From: Carposina sasakii
Taxonomy: Eukaryota > Arthropoda > Insecta > Lepidoptera > Carposinidae
Direction of reading: 5' to 3'
Assembly (NCBI GenBank): GCA_014607495.2
Contig: CP053169.1
Coordinates: forward strand, 372,001 to 436,000
Length of the DNA stretch: 64,000 nucleotides
Of the stretch, positions 29,871 to 40,189 are shown in pieces. The position numbers were made by a program, and so were the translations under genes. Position 1 is the first letter of the stretch. Each line of letters begins with the position of its first letter. Below the pieces are notes generated by a model that worked only from the letters and a program-made list of their open reading frames with translations, was not told the origin of the DNA and did not search any database.

Positions 29871-30110
29871 TTCAATAGACTCAAGTATAGCTGCACTCCT
29901 AGCCAAGATCCTGCGCCTGACCAAGCCGTGAACATCTAGCTGCACTTCTAACCGGGACCCGCTCATAGCCAAGACAAGACTTCGAAGCCTAGCAGCACTC
30001 CTCGTAACGCGGTTACAAGTCGAGATCTTGCTCCTCACCAAGAAGCCGTGATCATCTAGCCGCACTCATAGTTGTGACCCGCTCATAGCCAAAACAAGAC
30101 TTGGAAGCCT
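29871..30110. repeat. Two imperfect 120-bp tandem copies
   Basis: CAAGCCGTGAACATCTAGCT ... GACCCGCTCATAGCCAAGAC at 29922-29980 is repeated at about 30042-30100. It lies just before a plausible splice donor at 30147 and could be a 5' untranslated exon (inference). Confidence 0.55.
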
Positions 30111-30146
30111 TGTTCATCTAATCGCAAGAAAATTCACCCCGAAAAT

Positions 30147-30681
30147 GTAAGTCGTAGTTAACATCCATTTCAGTTGGTTTCTGTGGATCATTTTATTACA
30201 TTCACGTTTGGAATAAGTAAGTCTCTAGGGGCGGTAGGCTCACTCCTTACCACGTGGGACTTAATAGGTTAACTGGTGAAAAGTGGGTATGTAATTTACA
30301 CACTTCTAACCAATCTCTTTGAAGGATAATGGGCGTGACTATATGCACATATATATGCACATATGTATGTATGTATGTAAATATCTATGTAAACAACAGA
30401 TCGATAGGATTTTCTATTAGTCGTACGCTTAGCATATAGCGAAACAATTATAAAACACTAGTAACAGTTAGTTGGGTGACTTGAACCTTCTACGATGATT
30501 TGTTTATCTAACCAATTTGGTAAGTTTACCTATATTTTAAAAATATAGTTTTGCTATGTATCTAAGCAGATGATGTTTGATTATTAAGTGTCATTCAGAA
30601 TATTTATTATTTTAATTGTCACCTTCCTATTTATGATAATAATACTATGAGTTTGTATAAATTATTATTTCTTTGTTACAG
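30147..30681 (+). other. Putative 5' intron of the 134-aa gene
   Basis: Donor GAAAAT|GTAAGT at 30147 and acceptor TTTGTTACAG at 30681, directly before AAAATGG. The interval holds a SINE (30190-30385) and no coding frame. No transcript evidence. Confidence 0.35.
30190..30385 (+). mobile_element. RTE-tailed SINE (R9)
   Basis: GGCGGTAGGCTCACTCCTTA, CACGTGGGACTTAATAGG and GGGCGTGACTATAT followed by (GTAT)n. The sequence to the right of GGGACTTAATAGG also matches 57838-57955, so the repeat extends beyond the part shared with 27427-27505. Confidence 0.65.
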
Positions 30682-30684
30682 AAA

Positions 30685-31089
30685 ATGGAGTCGTATGATG
30701 ATCCGATATTATTTTCACAAAACGCGCAATCTCCTGAATGGAGATTAGAAGAAGTTCATAATAATGATTTAGTTAACAAAATTAAAATAAAAAAAACTTT
30801 ACCCAAACATAAGAAACAGTTGAATATTCAGAATAAAGTCCATAGAAGGAGTACTCCCGGAGCACCACCATCATTTGTAATGAACAGAAAATCAACGAAG
30901 GCAAATAGAGTTTTAATAATAAAAATTATGAACATAAATGATTATGAAGATCAAGAAATTGATAGTGAAAATATACTTTTAAACGCACAATATGTTGCAG
31001 ACGAAGGGTACGACGAAATCATAGACAGTGCGGAGAGTTTGGTTAGCAAAATTTCTAAAAAAAATTGTGGTTATAGTGTAGGTTTTTAA
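30685..31089 (+). CDS. Unrecognised 134-aa protein in the position of the missing polymerase
   Basis: ATG at 30685 in a good context (AAAATGG), four bases after a strong 3' splice-site sequence. The protein has an acidic start (MESYDDPILF), a basic centre (KIKIKKTLPKHKKQ) followed by RRSTPGAPPSFVMNRKS, and an acidic end (NDYEDQEIDSEN). It is hydrophilic, without signal peptide or membrane segment, and I cannot assign a family. AATAAA at 31152, 63 bp after the stop, could serve as its poly(A) signal. It is separate from the virion gene block and has a different, intron-containing layout, so it may be a cargo gene of cellular style or a nested element's gene. Confidence 0.5.
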   Translation: MESYDDPILFSQNAQSPEWRLEEVHNNDLVNKIKIKKTLPKHKKQLNIQNKVHRRSTPGAPPSFVMNRKSTKANRVLIIKIMNINDYEDQEIDSENILLNAQYVADEGYDEIIDSAESLVSKISKKNCGYSVGF

Positions 31090-31151
31090 GACAGTTTAAT
31101 TGTAAAAAAGGAATTCTGTTTATAATTTTCTCATAATCTATATGTCTAGTG

Positions 31152-31157
31152 AATAAA
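31152..31157 (+). terminator. Candidate poly(A) signal AATAAA
   Basis: 63 bp after the stop of the 134-codon frame; context TCTAGTGAATAAAGTATTTG. Confidence 0.4.
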
Positions 31158-31275
31158 GTATTTGGATAAGTTATATAATTTGGTATTTTATTAATCTTAA
31201 TAAATCCCTACTAATGATAAAGATGAATGTCTCGCTATCATGTCTTATGTTCAAATCCTATACACACCATACATT

Positions 31276-31526
31276 AATCTTTATTGATAGTCGTGATTTA
31301 GTTAAAGACGTCAACAAAATAGAGCACTGTTAGTTTGCAAACCTATTATGACATATCTAGGTTGTTCGATTTGAGTTGAAGTTTTAAGAGACCACGTATG
31401 TTTTGTGGTTTTTAGTAATAAAGGATATTCGTATAGATCCTAATTTCTGAACACTAATTGTTTGGATCTGTCTTTGTCTAAAACTTTTAACAAATTAAGT
31501 TTTTCCATATCAGATACCTTAACATG
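31276..31526 (-). pseudogene. Inverted, internally deleted copy of the capsid-gene region
   Basis: On the minus strand 31526-31327 matches capsid gene 26038-26237 (200 bp, ungapped, roughly 97% by eye). After one base it continues with 27376-27425 (50 bp at 31325-31276). The 1.14 kb that separates these parts in the main copy is missing. The copy is not translatable as a capsid protein: it has substitutions, including one that makes a stop after RN, and lacks both ends. Confidence 0.85.
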
Positions 31527-31752
31527 AAGAACAAAGATACAAGAGTGACTAGATCCCATGATGAGTAATCCTGTATCGAAAACAATGGAGATTCTCGTAA
31601 AGCTGACTCGACGATTCACGGCAATCGTTCCACCGAATAAATTGGACAATACTTTGGTTCTCGCCGGCTGGCGATTCCTTGGTAGTGTAAGTATGTAACA
31701 TGCCTAACCAAATTCTTTTCAGTTGTGATAGCTCATTGAGCTAAACCTTGGT
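31527..31752. other. Inner border of the right TIR
   Basis: No supported gene. The minus strand is open through 31527-31649 and contains IVFDTG, which recalls aspartic proteases, but the rest does not fit. Confidence 0.4.
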
Positions 31753-33013
31753 TAGGACCCTGTTCCACTAAATTTATTTCATGTACTGATTTTGATGTTG
31801 TACAATTGTCGCATTCAGATTGTACATTTAAATAGGTTCGGTTTATTAAAATTTATATCTGTTAATGGAAAGCACCTCGCTTGTAGTGAGCGAAGCGAAA
31901 ACCTCGGTTAGGGCCCTGTTCCACTAATTTATTTCATGTACTGATTTTGATGTTGTACAATTGTCGCATTCACATTTAAATAGGTTCGGCTTATTAAAAT
32001 TTATATCTGTTAATGGGAAAGCACTCCGCTTGTAGTGAGCGAAGCGAAAACCTCGGTTAGGGCCCTGTTCCACTAAATTTATTTCATGTACTGATTTTGA
32101 TGTTGTACAATTGTCGCATTCACATTTAAATAGGTTCGGCTTATTAAAATTTATATCTGTTAATGGGAAAGCACTCCGCTTGTAGTGAGCGAAGCGAAAA
32201 CCTCGGTTAGGGCCCTGTTCCACTAAATTTATTTCATGTACTGATTTTGATGTTGTACAATTGTCGCATTCAGATTGTACATTTAAATAGGTTCGGTTTA
32301 TTAAAATTTATATCTGTTAATGGGAAAGCACCCCGCTTGTAGTGAGCGAAGCGAAAACCTCGGTTAGGGCCCTGTTCCACTAAATTTATTTCATGTACTG
32401 ATTTTGATGTTGTACAATTGTCGCATTCACATTTAAATAGGTTCGGCTTATTAAAATTTATATCTGTTAATGGGAAAGCACTCCGCTTGTAGTGAGCGAA
32501 GCGAAAACCTCGGTTAGGGCCCTGTTCCACTAAATTTATTTCATGTACTGATTTTGATGTTGTACAATTGTCGCATTCAGATTGTACATTTAAATAGGTT
32601 CGGTTTATTAAAATTTATATCTGTTAATGGGAAAGCACCCCGCTTGTAGTGAGCGAAGCGAAAACCTCGGTTAGGGCCCTGTTCCACTAAATTTATTTCA
32701 TGTACTGATTTTGATGTTGTACAATTGTCGCATTCAGATTGTACATTTAAATAGGTTCGGTTTATTAAAATTTATATCTGTTAATGGGAAAGCACCCGCT
32801 TGTAGTGAGCGAAGCGAAAACCTCGGTTAGGGCCCTGTTCCACTAAATTTATTTCATGTACTGATTTTGATGTTGTACAATTGTCGCATTCAGATTGTAC
32901 ATTTAAATAGGTTCGGTTTATTAAAATTTATATCTGTTAATGGGAAAGCACCCCGCTTGTAGTGAGCGAAGCGAAACAAAAAGTGGGGGTAGCTTTCCCA
33001 TTAACGTACTACT
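31753..33013. repeat. Right terminal inverted repeat with eight tandem units
   Basis: CTTGTAGTGAGCGAAGCGAA recurs at about 31879, 32029, 32179, 32336, 32486, 32642, 32798 and 32957. Units are 150 or 157 bp (one is 1 bp shorter). The tip mirrors the left end exactly, including the CAAAAAGTGGGGGTAGC segment. Three more units than on the left. Confidence 0.9.
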
Positions 33014-33276
33014 TACAGGGTGTAACAGAAAGGGTATGTTAAGCTACAAGCTATGTAAACAGCCCACTATAGAGAACCTACTTCCAAAATTGGACACTCG
33101 AAATCATATGTTTATTTTTCAAGATTGTATGAAATTCCTGAGTTGTTAAGGAATTCTACATACTTTGTGGAAAGTTAAACATGTGATTACGAGTCTGAAA
33201 TTTTGTGGATAGGTTCTTTTTAGTGGGCTATTTACATAGCTTTTCGCTTAACATACCCCTTTTGTTACACCCTGTA
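33014..33276. mobile_element. M3 MITE that received the Polinton insertion
   Basis: A full M3 copy whose first six bases (TACAGG) are the right target duplication. Bases left of the Polinton end in TACAGG preceded by sequence unrelated to M3, so the Polinton inserted at the very edge of the MITE. Confidence 0.8.
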
Positions 33277-33384
33277 TATATGTATGTAATGTCGTCCAGC
33301 AGCTTGCTTACAGGGACTGATACCAGCGCCATCTACTAGGTTTAATTTATATATTTAAATCTTCCCTGGGCTCCTACAAAAACA

Positions 33385-33575
33385 TACTCACTCTTAAGAT
33401 AATAGGTAACTAGAACTGAAGGCCCATAATGTAAATCCACGTTTAATATAGCGGGTCTAGATATACCTATATGTATAAGATCAATGATAGCTAAATTACC
33501 GCCCATGAGTTTCTTTAGATAAGGCATGATGCGGTTAATGTATTCTGGTGAAGCTTAGATCAGCACATAAACGAA
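33385..33575 (+). repeat. R7 repeat, degenerate copy
   Basis: TTTAATATAGCGGGTCTAGA and GATGCGGTTAATGTATTCTG match the R7 copy at 10254-10437. Confidence 0.5.
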
Positions 33576-33577
33576 CA

Positions 33578-33917
33578 TCTATACATATCATAAAATTGTA
33601 ACGGATCGATGTTTGTGCACGCTAATCTCTGAAACGGCTGAACCGATTTATATTGCAGTTTTCAGGAATATATTGTGACAGGTCCCACTTAACATATAGG
33701 CTACTATAAAATTATTAATTAAGAAAATGGAAAAAAAATCTTCACCCGAGTGCGAATCGAACCCACGACCATTGCAAACCGTGCCAGCCGCTATAACCAC
33801 TAAGCCACCGGGTCAATTATGGCCTACTTTTTATCCCGGGAAAATTTTTTATCCCGAATAATTTCGACATTTTGTGTTCTCTGCAGTCCACGCGGACGGA
33901 GTCGCGGGCGTCCACTA
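33578..33917 (+). mobile_element. Helitron-like element interrupted by an S1 SINE
   Basis: It starts TCTATACATATCATAAAATT and ends with hairpin and CTAT in place of CTAG. The SINE interrupts the phrase AACATATAGGCTAC ... CTTTTTATCCCGGG. Confidence 0.65.
33704..33818 (-). mobile_element. S1 SINE, short form
   Basis: Tail plus tRNA-like part only (GGTTCGATTCGC on the minus strand), inserted in the Helitron-like copy; body absent. Flanks ATAGGCTACT / ATGGCCTACT look like a degraded target duplication. Confidence 0.7.
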
Positions 33918-34518
33918 TAAAAAATAAAATAAATCGACTCTCGAACTTTATGCTTTAACATCGCATTTGGCGATTAAATTTTATTTACATAGACTTAAAT
34001 CAGTAAGGCAATAAATAGATAAGACATTCGTGACTTTCATGAGAATCTGATTGCTCTCCTCGGCGCAACTGATTGGCAATTTTAATTATTTACCACTTAA
34101 ATCAGCCGTGCGATTCTGATATATACGCTCATACAACTCGTATTTGAATCGGCACTAATTTCCAAATAGGCATTTCAATAAACACAACATAGCATACCAG
34201 CGACGCAATTTTATTGCTAATGTAGCGGTGATTTGAACATAAATTTTAACAATATTCTATGAGATGACTTATTGGTTTGCATTCTTATGAGAGCCCATCA
34301 CTCCACTTCGCTATGAAACACGAATTCATCTGCAGGTAAACTAGGTAAGACGAAGGTTATAGGAATACACTAGCTATTGCCCGCGACATTGTCCGCGTGT
34401 ACTACACTGTCTTTGTCCTTCTTCGTACGCCCAACTATATGTAAAAGAAGATTTCTTTGCTAAATAATACGTGAAAAGATAACAAACAAACCAACTTACT
34501 TTCACATTTATGTTTTTA
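33918..34518. other. Non-coding stretch
   Basis: No recognised gene. A short Helitron-like phrase (GCCCGCGACATTGTCCGCGT) lies at 34379. Confidence 0.5.
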
Positions 34519-34743
34519 CTAGTGGACGCCCGCGACTTCCTCCGCGTGGACTGCAGACAAAACAAAATGTCGAAATTGTCCGGGATAATAAATATTTGCC
34601 CGGAATTAAAAGTCACCTTTGTGTTTATTTATCCAGGGCGTCAGCTAACTCGATAACAAATTTTATTAAAGTCGCCGTTTTTACGTGAAAGATTAAAAAA
34701 CATCCATCCATCCATACCTTTCGCGTTTATAATATTAGTAGGA
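34519..34743 (-). mobile_element. Helitron-like element, short variant
   Basis: Minus-strand start TCCTACTAATATTATAAACG, end with GC hairpin and CTAG next to T; same variant as 13851-14084. Confidence 0.7.
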
Positions 34744-34821
34744 TTTAGGAACCACATATTTTTTCCATTATTATTATACAGGGTGTTTTTTGTTGCCACC
34801 CTTAATGAAGGGTATGTACTC

Positions 34822-35084
34822 TACAGGGTGATTTTTGGTCGTCAACGTTCCCGAAAACTACGGAATCTCCTCATCATCACGATCATTTTTCTCCATGGAA
34901 GCATACCTGGGAAGTGTCTGGTTTCCAAAATATTAGGGTCCAAAGTTGAGTAAATAGACTGCGTTTTTCTGCATAAATGCACATAGACGCGCGTAGCAGG
35001 ATTTTTTCACGAAAAATAATTAATATCTGTCTATAAAAAAACTAACATACACACTAGACACTATAAATTTCGCACGATCAAAGA

Positions 35085-35115
<31 letters not shown>

Positions 35116-35206
35116 TTCCCAGCATTTTTTTTGGCACAAACTTACTTTATTTCATGTATAGAATACGTACCCTTCGTTAAAGGTGGCCACAAAAAAACAC
35201 CCTGTA
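34822..35206 (+). mobile_element. MITE family M4
   Basis: About 385 bp from TACAGGGTGATTTTTGGTCG to AAAAACACCCTGTA. Internal phrases: CATGGAAGCATACCTGGGAA and ACTATAAATTTCGC..GATCAA. A 44-bp end fragment precedes it at 34778. Other copies are listed at 35207, 40553, 41519, 45118, 49379 and 59103. Confidence 0.75.
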
Positions 35207-35823
35207 TACATCAAATAAAGTAAGTTTATGCAAAAAAAATGCAGGGAAACGATGTAAATTTTTTGTTTTTTTTTTTTTATTACTTAATCGAGCGAAATTT
35301 ATAGTGTCCAGTGTTTATGCTAGTTTTTTCATAGACAGATATGAAATTATTTCTTGTAAAAAAATCTAGCTACGCGCGTCTATGTGCATTGCAGAAAAAC
35401 GCAGTCTATTTACTCAATTTGGAGATTGAAATTGAGTATGATATTTATAATTATATGCACTCATACACACACACACACACACACTTGCATGCATTTCTTC
35501 TATTTTATTTTTGATTTAATTAGACCTAGCTTAACTTGCCTGCTGTTTTTTCGTGCATTTCTAAAGCATTGTAATATTAACTGGTATGGAGGAGGGGAGC
35601 TTCCTGGCACAAGTTATCTTTAACTTTATAGGAAATTCCATAAACTGTATTATGTGCAATGCTTGTGTTAAAGAATAAAACAATTTTTCATTTTCAAACT
35701 TTGGACCCTAATATCTTGAGAACCAGACACTTCCCAGGTATGCTTCCATGGAGAAAAATTATTGTGATGATGAGGAGAGTCTGCAGTTTTTGGGAACGTT
35801 GACGACCAAAAAAATACCATGTA
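35207..35823 (-). mobile_element. M4 MITE copy with an inserted LINE 3' end
   Basis: Reverse-oriented M4 facing the previous copy, giving a head-to-head pair. Between about 35430 and 35695 it holds extra sequence with (CA)n (35463-35483), GAGGGGAGCTTCCTGGCACA and AATAAAACAATTTTTCATTT, as in LINE 3' untranslated ends (compare 61655-61790). Confidence 0.6.
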
Positions 35824-35928
35824 TAGATTATAATATAATGATTTTTACAAAATTCCTTTGCACACGTCACACAAAACATTAATAAAACAGAAAATGCAAT
35901 TATATTTACGAAACCTGTAACTATCTAT

Positions 35929-36259
35929 TCTACCTATATACATATAATAAAAATGTAATGGATCGCTGTCTGTACATGGAAGATATATGAGAAAAAAATA
36001 TTATAGGAGACCTTTATCTACGCAATAGGACCCAAAACAATGATTTTTTGGAATTTTTGTCTGTTTATCTGTGCGTTTGTGCACGCTAATCTCAGAAACA
36101 TCTGAACCGATTTCGATGCAGTTTTCAGGAATATATTGTGACAGGTCCCACTTAACATATAGGCTACTTTTTATCCCGGGAAAATGTTTTTATCCTGGAT
36201 AATTTCGTAATTTTGTTTTTTCTGTAGTTCACGCGGACGGAGTCGCGGGCCTCCACTAG
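35929..36259 (+). mobile_element. Non-autonomous Helitron-like element
   Basis: Begins TCTACCTATATACATATAAT and ends CACGCGGACGGAGTCGCGGG ... CTAG|T. Confidence 0.7.
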
Positions 36260-36874
36260 TATTAAAATAAACCCTTTCTAAATGCGAAAAGACTCTAAAG
36301 CCTTATTTCATCTTAGGTAAGTCATTTATTTCAATAACTCCCTTTTTACTGCCAAGTCCTTTACGTTAAAGTCGTCATTAAGACGGCCGTAATTCTTCTG
36401 ATGGCTATTAGCGAAATTTAGTAGAATTTGGTAGCATTCAGTAGAAATTGGTAGGATTCTCGGTCTGCGACTTACTTTCCCTTTTGCGGTAAATTATATG
36501 GAAATTAAGGGGAAGTTTCGGATTTAATTCGGATTCTCGTTAAACGTTAATTATATTTTAATGTTCTTGTTGTTAATAAAATGAAAATGGGTTATTTTTT
36601 GTTTCATCGGAATTAATAAAAAATTACTAGGAGCTAGACCAGATCCGACAATTTAAAGTTCCTTGAACTCACTGAAACACACAGAGCTTTGACGCCCGTA
36701 CTTACCAATAACAAGAAATTGTTAAAGTAATTATTTTCATCCCATAGTTACGAAGTCTACAGCATAAAATTTTAATACTAAAGAATTTTAGTGTAAAATA
36801 ATGCCATTATTCAAGAACTTATAAGTATACCCATGAGTATGCCCAGCAATAAATCATTACAGATACGGATCATT
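36260..36874. other. Non-coding stretch
   Basis: Nothing recognised; AGTAGAATTTGGTAGCATTCAGTAG-like short repeats near 36420. Confidence 0.5.
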
Positions 36875-37035
36875 ATAGATGCGCCTCCCGTGTTGAGAAC
36901 ATAGTCCAAAAATACAAACTGCGGTCACCAACCCGCATGCCCAGCGTGGTGACTATGGGAAAATACCCCCCATGGCAGTCTTGTGGCGTGCCCTGGGAAA
37001 GCCCTACGTCAGGCAGTGGACTGCCATAGGCTGAT
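36875..37035 (+). repeat. R5 retroelement 3' end with (GAT)n tail
   Basis: CCCGCATGCCCAGCGTGGTG, then AGGCAGTGGACTGCCATAGG and GATGATAATGATGATG tail. Confidence 0.65.
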
Positions 37036-37160
37036 GATAATGATGATGATGATGAGATACGGATGGAAGCCATCTTCGGTTACTAACGAGACTGACGAAA
37101 TAATTATTACTTGAACTTGTCTAATATTGACGTTGTAAGTGGAGTCGCGATAAATAGCTA

Positions 37161-37471
37161 TCTATTACATATAATAAAAAGTAACTGATCGCTGTCTGTA
37201 CATGGAAAAAATATTATAAGAGACCTTTATCAATAGGACCCAAAACGATGATTTTTGGAATTTTTGTCTGTTTGTCGGTTTGTCTGTGCGTTTGTGCACG
37301 CTAATCTCAGAAACGGCTGAACCGATTTCGATGCATTTTTCAGGAATATATTGTGACAGGTCCCACTTAACATATAGGCTTTTTATCCCGGGAAAATGTT
37401 TTTATCCCGGATAATTTCGACATATTGTTTTTTCTGTAGTTCACGCGAGCGGAGTCGCGGGCGTCCACTAA
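37161..37471 (+). mobile_element. Non-autonomous Helitron-like element
   Basis: TCTATTACATATAATAAAAA start; end hairpin then CTAA, which still fits CTRR. Confidence 0.65.
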
Positions 37472-37924
37472 TTATAAATATAAGTTATTGTAATTTTATT
37501 TTTTATTTATATTTTAATTGTTACAAACTTAGATGAATGGTTACACAACACAGCAATTGCATACAATTTACAATAATTTACATGTAAGTCACCTACAACT
37601 TAACTCACGACACACGTTCTTCGTTGGTTCCCTTTAATATGTTACAACATATTACCCTGTTCAACTTTACCTTGTTAGCGCCTGTATTTATGAGAGTTTA
37701 AATAAAAATACTTACTCTGAAAGACTTGAGAAATAAACATCACGGAAAGAAGACAAAAAGGAGTCGATCTGATAACATTTTTTAAATAAACTAGAGGCCA
37801 CCCACGATTTTGTCAACGTTATGTTTATAATTACGTCTTTTGCCAAGGATATGTCGGCCGGCCTACCTGATGCCAACCCTCCACAAATATAGGTAAATGC
37901 TCTTTTTATCATTTTAAATCCTTA
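37472..37924. other. Non-coding stretch
   Basis: No recognised gene or element border. Confidence 0.5.
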
Positions 37925-37988
37925 TATTCATTGAATTTATTGGTACAGGCCAGTGACTGGAATCGAATCTACGCCGTCCGAGTGGACT
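37925..37988 (-). mobile_element. S2 SINE fragment
   Basis: Reverse complement of the S2 phrase GTAAGTTCGATCCCAGTCAC / GGCCTGTACCAATGAATTTA, degenerate. It joins a LINE fragment. Confidence 0.55.
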
Positions 37989-38416
37989 GTAACACATGTA
38001 TTAAAACTAAATTTATACATATACGCAGGTTTGCGCGTTGTTCCATGGAGGTAAAACTTACACTATTCCGAGCGTACTGTACTAACTTGTACACCAGCGC
38101 CTTATGGGCGAATCATACGCAAAAGCAGTACAACGCCCTACGTATACAATATAATAACGCGTTCCGGGTGTTGGTGGGGCTACCTCGGTTCTGTAGCGCA
38201 TCAGGGATGTTTGCAGACGCTCGGATAGACTGTTTCTACACAGTGATGCGGAAAAGGTGCACATCTCTGATGCGCCGGGTCCGGGCTAGCCCCAACAGCA
38301 TCCTCAATATGTTTGACAAAAGGTTTGACTGTGAGTACATGCAACATTGTCATATGGTACATGTACTCACAGCCAAGCTTTCAGAATGCGAGAGCGAATA
38401 TAATGGTATGGAATGA
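37989..38416 (+). pseudogene. LINE reverse-transcriptase C-terminal fragment (CR1/jockey-like)
   Basis: The frame from about 37989 gives FIHIRRFARCSMEVKLTLFR, AYCTNLYTSALWAN and a GLPRFCSASGMFADARI block. This is the thumb-side C-terminal region of CR1/jockey-type LINE polymerases, downstream of the catalytic motifs. The earlier codons of the open frame (37931-37988) come from an SINE fragment. No YxDD motif or endonuclease remains, so it is a 5'-truncated insertion. It ends GME-stop and is followed by AATAAA near 38484 and an (ATT)n tail, a usual LINE end. Confidence 0.75.
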
Positions 38417-38504
38417 ATAAATTTTACTACTAACATAGAATAAGAAACTACTAACAAAATATGTTTTGAATTATATTACATGAAATAAATGATTATTATT
38501 ATTA

Positions 38505-38667
38505 TATAATCACGCCTTTATCCCTTACGGAGTAGGCACAGCACCAAAGGCCGATAGAACCACATGGTACCGCTTCTGACCAATTTTGAGGGTATAGTTA
38601 AGATGTAAAGTTCGGTCAGGCCATTGCCTACAAAACACCGAGACCCTCTTGTCCCTCTACTGACTTG
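38505..38667 (-). mobile_element. S3 SINE
   Basis: Matches 4639-4816, starting directly after the LINE (ATT)n tail. Confidence 0.65.
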
Positions 38668-38740
38668 TACAGTATGCCCGGGAAGAGAAGCAGCTGTAGT
38701 ATTACACTTTTTTTTTGCACTCCCAGAGCAGCATAGAAGA

Positions 38741-39054
38741 TATACATAATTATAGTAAAAATGTAACGGATCGCTGTCTGTACATGGAAGATATATGAGG
38801 AAAAATATTATAGGAGACCTTTATCAACGCAATAGTACCCAAAAGAATGATTTTTGGAATTTTTGTCTGTGCGTTTGTGCACGCTAATTTCAGGAAGGGC
38901 TGAACCGATTTCGATGCAGTTTTCAGGAATATATTGTGGCAGGTCCAACTTAACATATAGGCTTTTTATCCCGGGAAAATGTTTTTATCCCGGATTATTT
39001 CGACATTTTGTTTTTTCTGTAGTCCACGCGGACGGAGTCGCAGGCGTCCACTAG
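38741..39054 (+). mobile_element. Non-autonomous Helitron-like element
   Basis: Family body (AATGTAACGGATCGCTGTCT) and end hairpin with CTAG|T at 39051-39054. Confidence 0.7.
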
Positions 39055-39089
39055 TAAAAAATAAGACTCCTGAAATGGATGCAAATTTC

Positions 39090-39235
39090 CATCAAGAGTA
39101 CGCCCACCACCAGGCCCTACTCCCTCCGCTGACCCTGTGGTGGGCGCAACTACATATATTACCTGTTCTGTGAGCGCACCCTTAATGGAAATTTGAACTT
39201 CCGAATATTAACGCCTGATACAATTAAATATTGTA
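39090..39235. repeat. F1 foldback MITE, shortened copy
   Basis: TACGCCCACCACCAGGCCCT and the reverse phrase GTGGTGGGCGCA, then ACTTCCGAATATTAACGCC as in 8226-8260. Confidence 0.5.
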
Positions 39236-40189
39236 CGCAAATTTTGTTGTAAAGGTAATTCTAATTGTTAAACTGTCTTAATTTGTTTTTTCATTTATTT
39301 TGTTCATTACACTTGATACAATGCAGGTTATTATCACTATCATGTATTAAAAACCTCTAGGGTTTATGCAATATACAACGAGTCACGCCTTCACGCCTTC
39401 AAAAATTGAAAGCATTAAACTACTTACTACTTATCTAATTATTTACTGTCACTATAGTTTTTTTTATTTTAATATAATTAATAGGCTTACGCTTGACCAC
39501 AACGCGCCTGATGGTAAGCACCGTTGCAGTCTAAGATGGAGTGCGCTTGCCTAAAATAAACCGGTTCACTCTCGACTTGAAGACCGCAAGATTTCTAGAC
39601 ACCGTTTAATAGCATTTTAAATCTTGGACATGAATTTATTACTACATACTTAGGTAATGGAAATCCCTCTGATTCCGTGACCTAATTAAATAAAGTCGAC
39701 AAAACAATGGTATAAGAACAATAGTATTGTGTCACTCATCACCATAACCACGCATAGCTCGAAGAACTGATGGCCGATGGAGTCGGAAAGTTCTAGAGTG
39801 GATACCACGTATGCAAGCGCGGCGTGGGAAAGCCACTATACCTAAAGTTCTGTTACTAATTATACCATCGGTAGCCAGATAAACCTAACCGGTTTTTGTG
39901 TTACCGCATAATCATGTTACCTATGTAAAATATTAAAATAAATAAATTTAATAAATTTTTAAATTTTAAAATATCTCCTTCAGTGAACGTCGTAAGAGTC
40001 AACTAAGGAACTCGGGAATTCTCTCAAAATATAAATAATAAATTTCTAAATCATATATATCTATTCCCGTAATGCTCAATGTAGCTCTCCGATATCCTTT
40101 ATGACCCTGCAGTTCTAGCTATCCCATTTTGGGAACACCGCCGTGTTATATTATAAAATAAAGTCCCTCTGTCTGTCTATCCCGCCTCC
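39236..40189. other. Non-coding stretch with degenerate repeat
   Basis: No recognised gene. 39985-40150 shares GTAAGAGTCAACTAAGGAAC and a CCCATTTTGGGAACACCGCC phrase with 15075, 18700 and 28740. Confidence 0.45.

Larger units (their letters stand above)
18750..33013 (+). mobile_element. Polinton/Maverick virus-like transposon, 14.26 kb, without DNA polymerase B
   Basis: The element is bounded by inverted ends starting AGTAGTACGTTAATGGGAAA and a TACAGG target duplication. It encodes packaging ATPase, DUF8207-like protein, fibre-like protein, integrase, PLA2-like protein, cysteine protease, minor and major capsid proteins and a 164-aa conserved-type protein, all on the plus strand between 20248 and 27137. 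This is the morphogenesis set of Polintons, also described as adintovirus-like. The right third (27138-31750) lacks the expected type-B DNA polymerase. The ATPase is disrupted, so mobility would need help from other copies. Confidence 0.95.

Noticed and set aside
31560..31649. IVFDTG on the minus strand as an aspartic protease fragment
   Set aside because: Only six residues fit; the expected SSNLW continuation and the second catalytic motif are absent, and the frame fuses to antisense capsid sequence.
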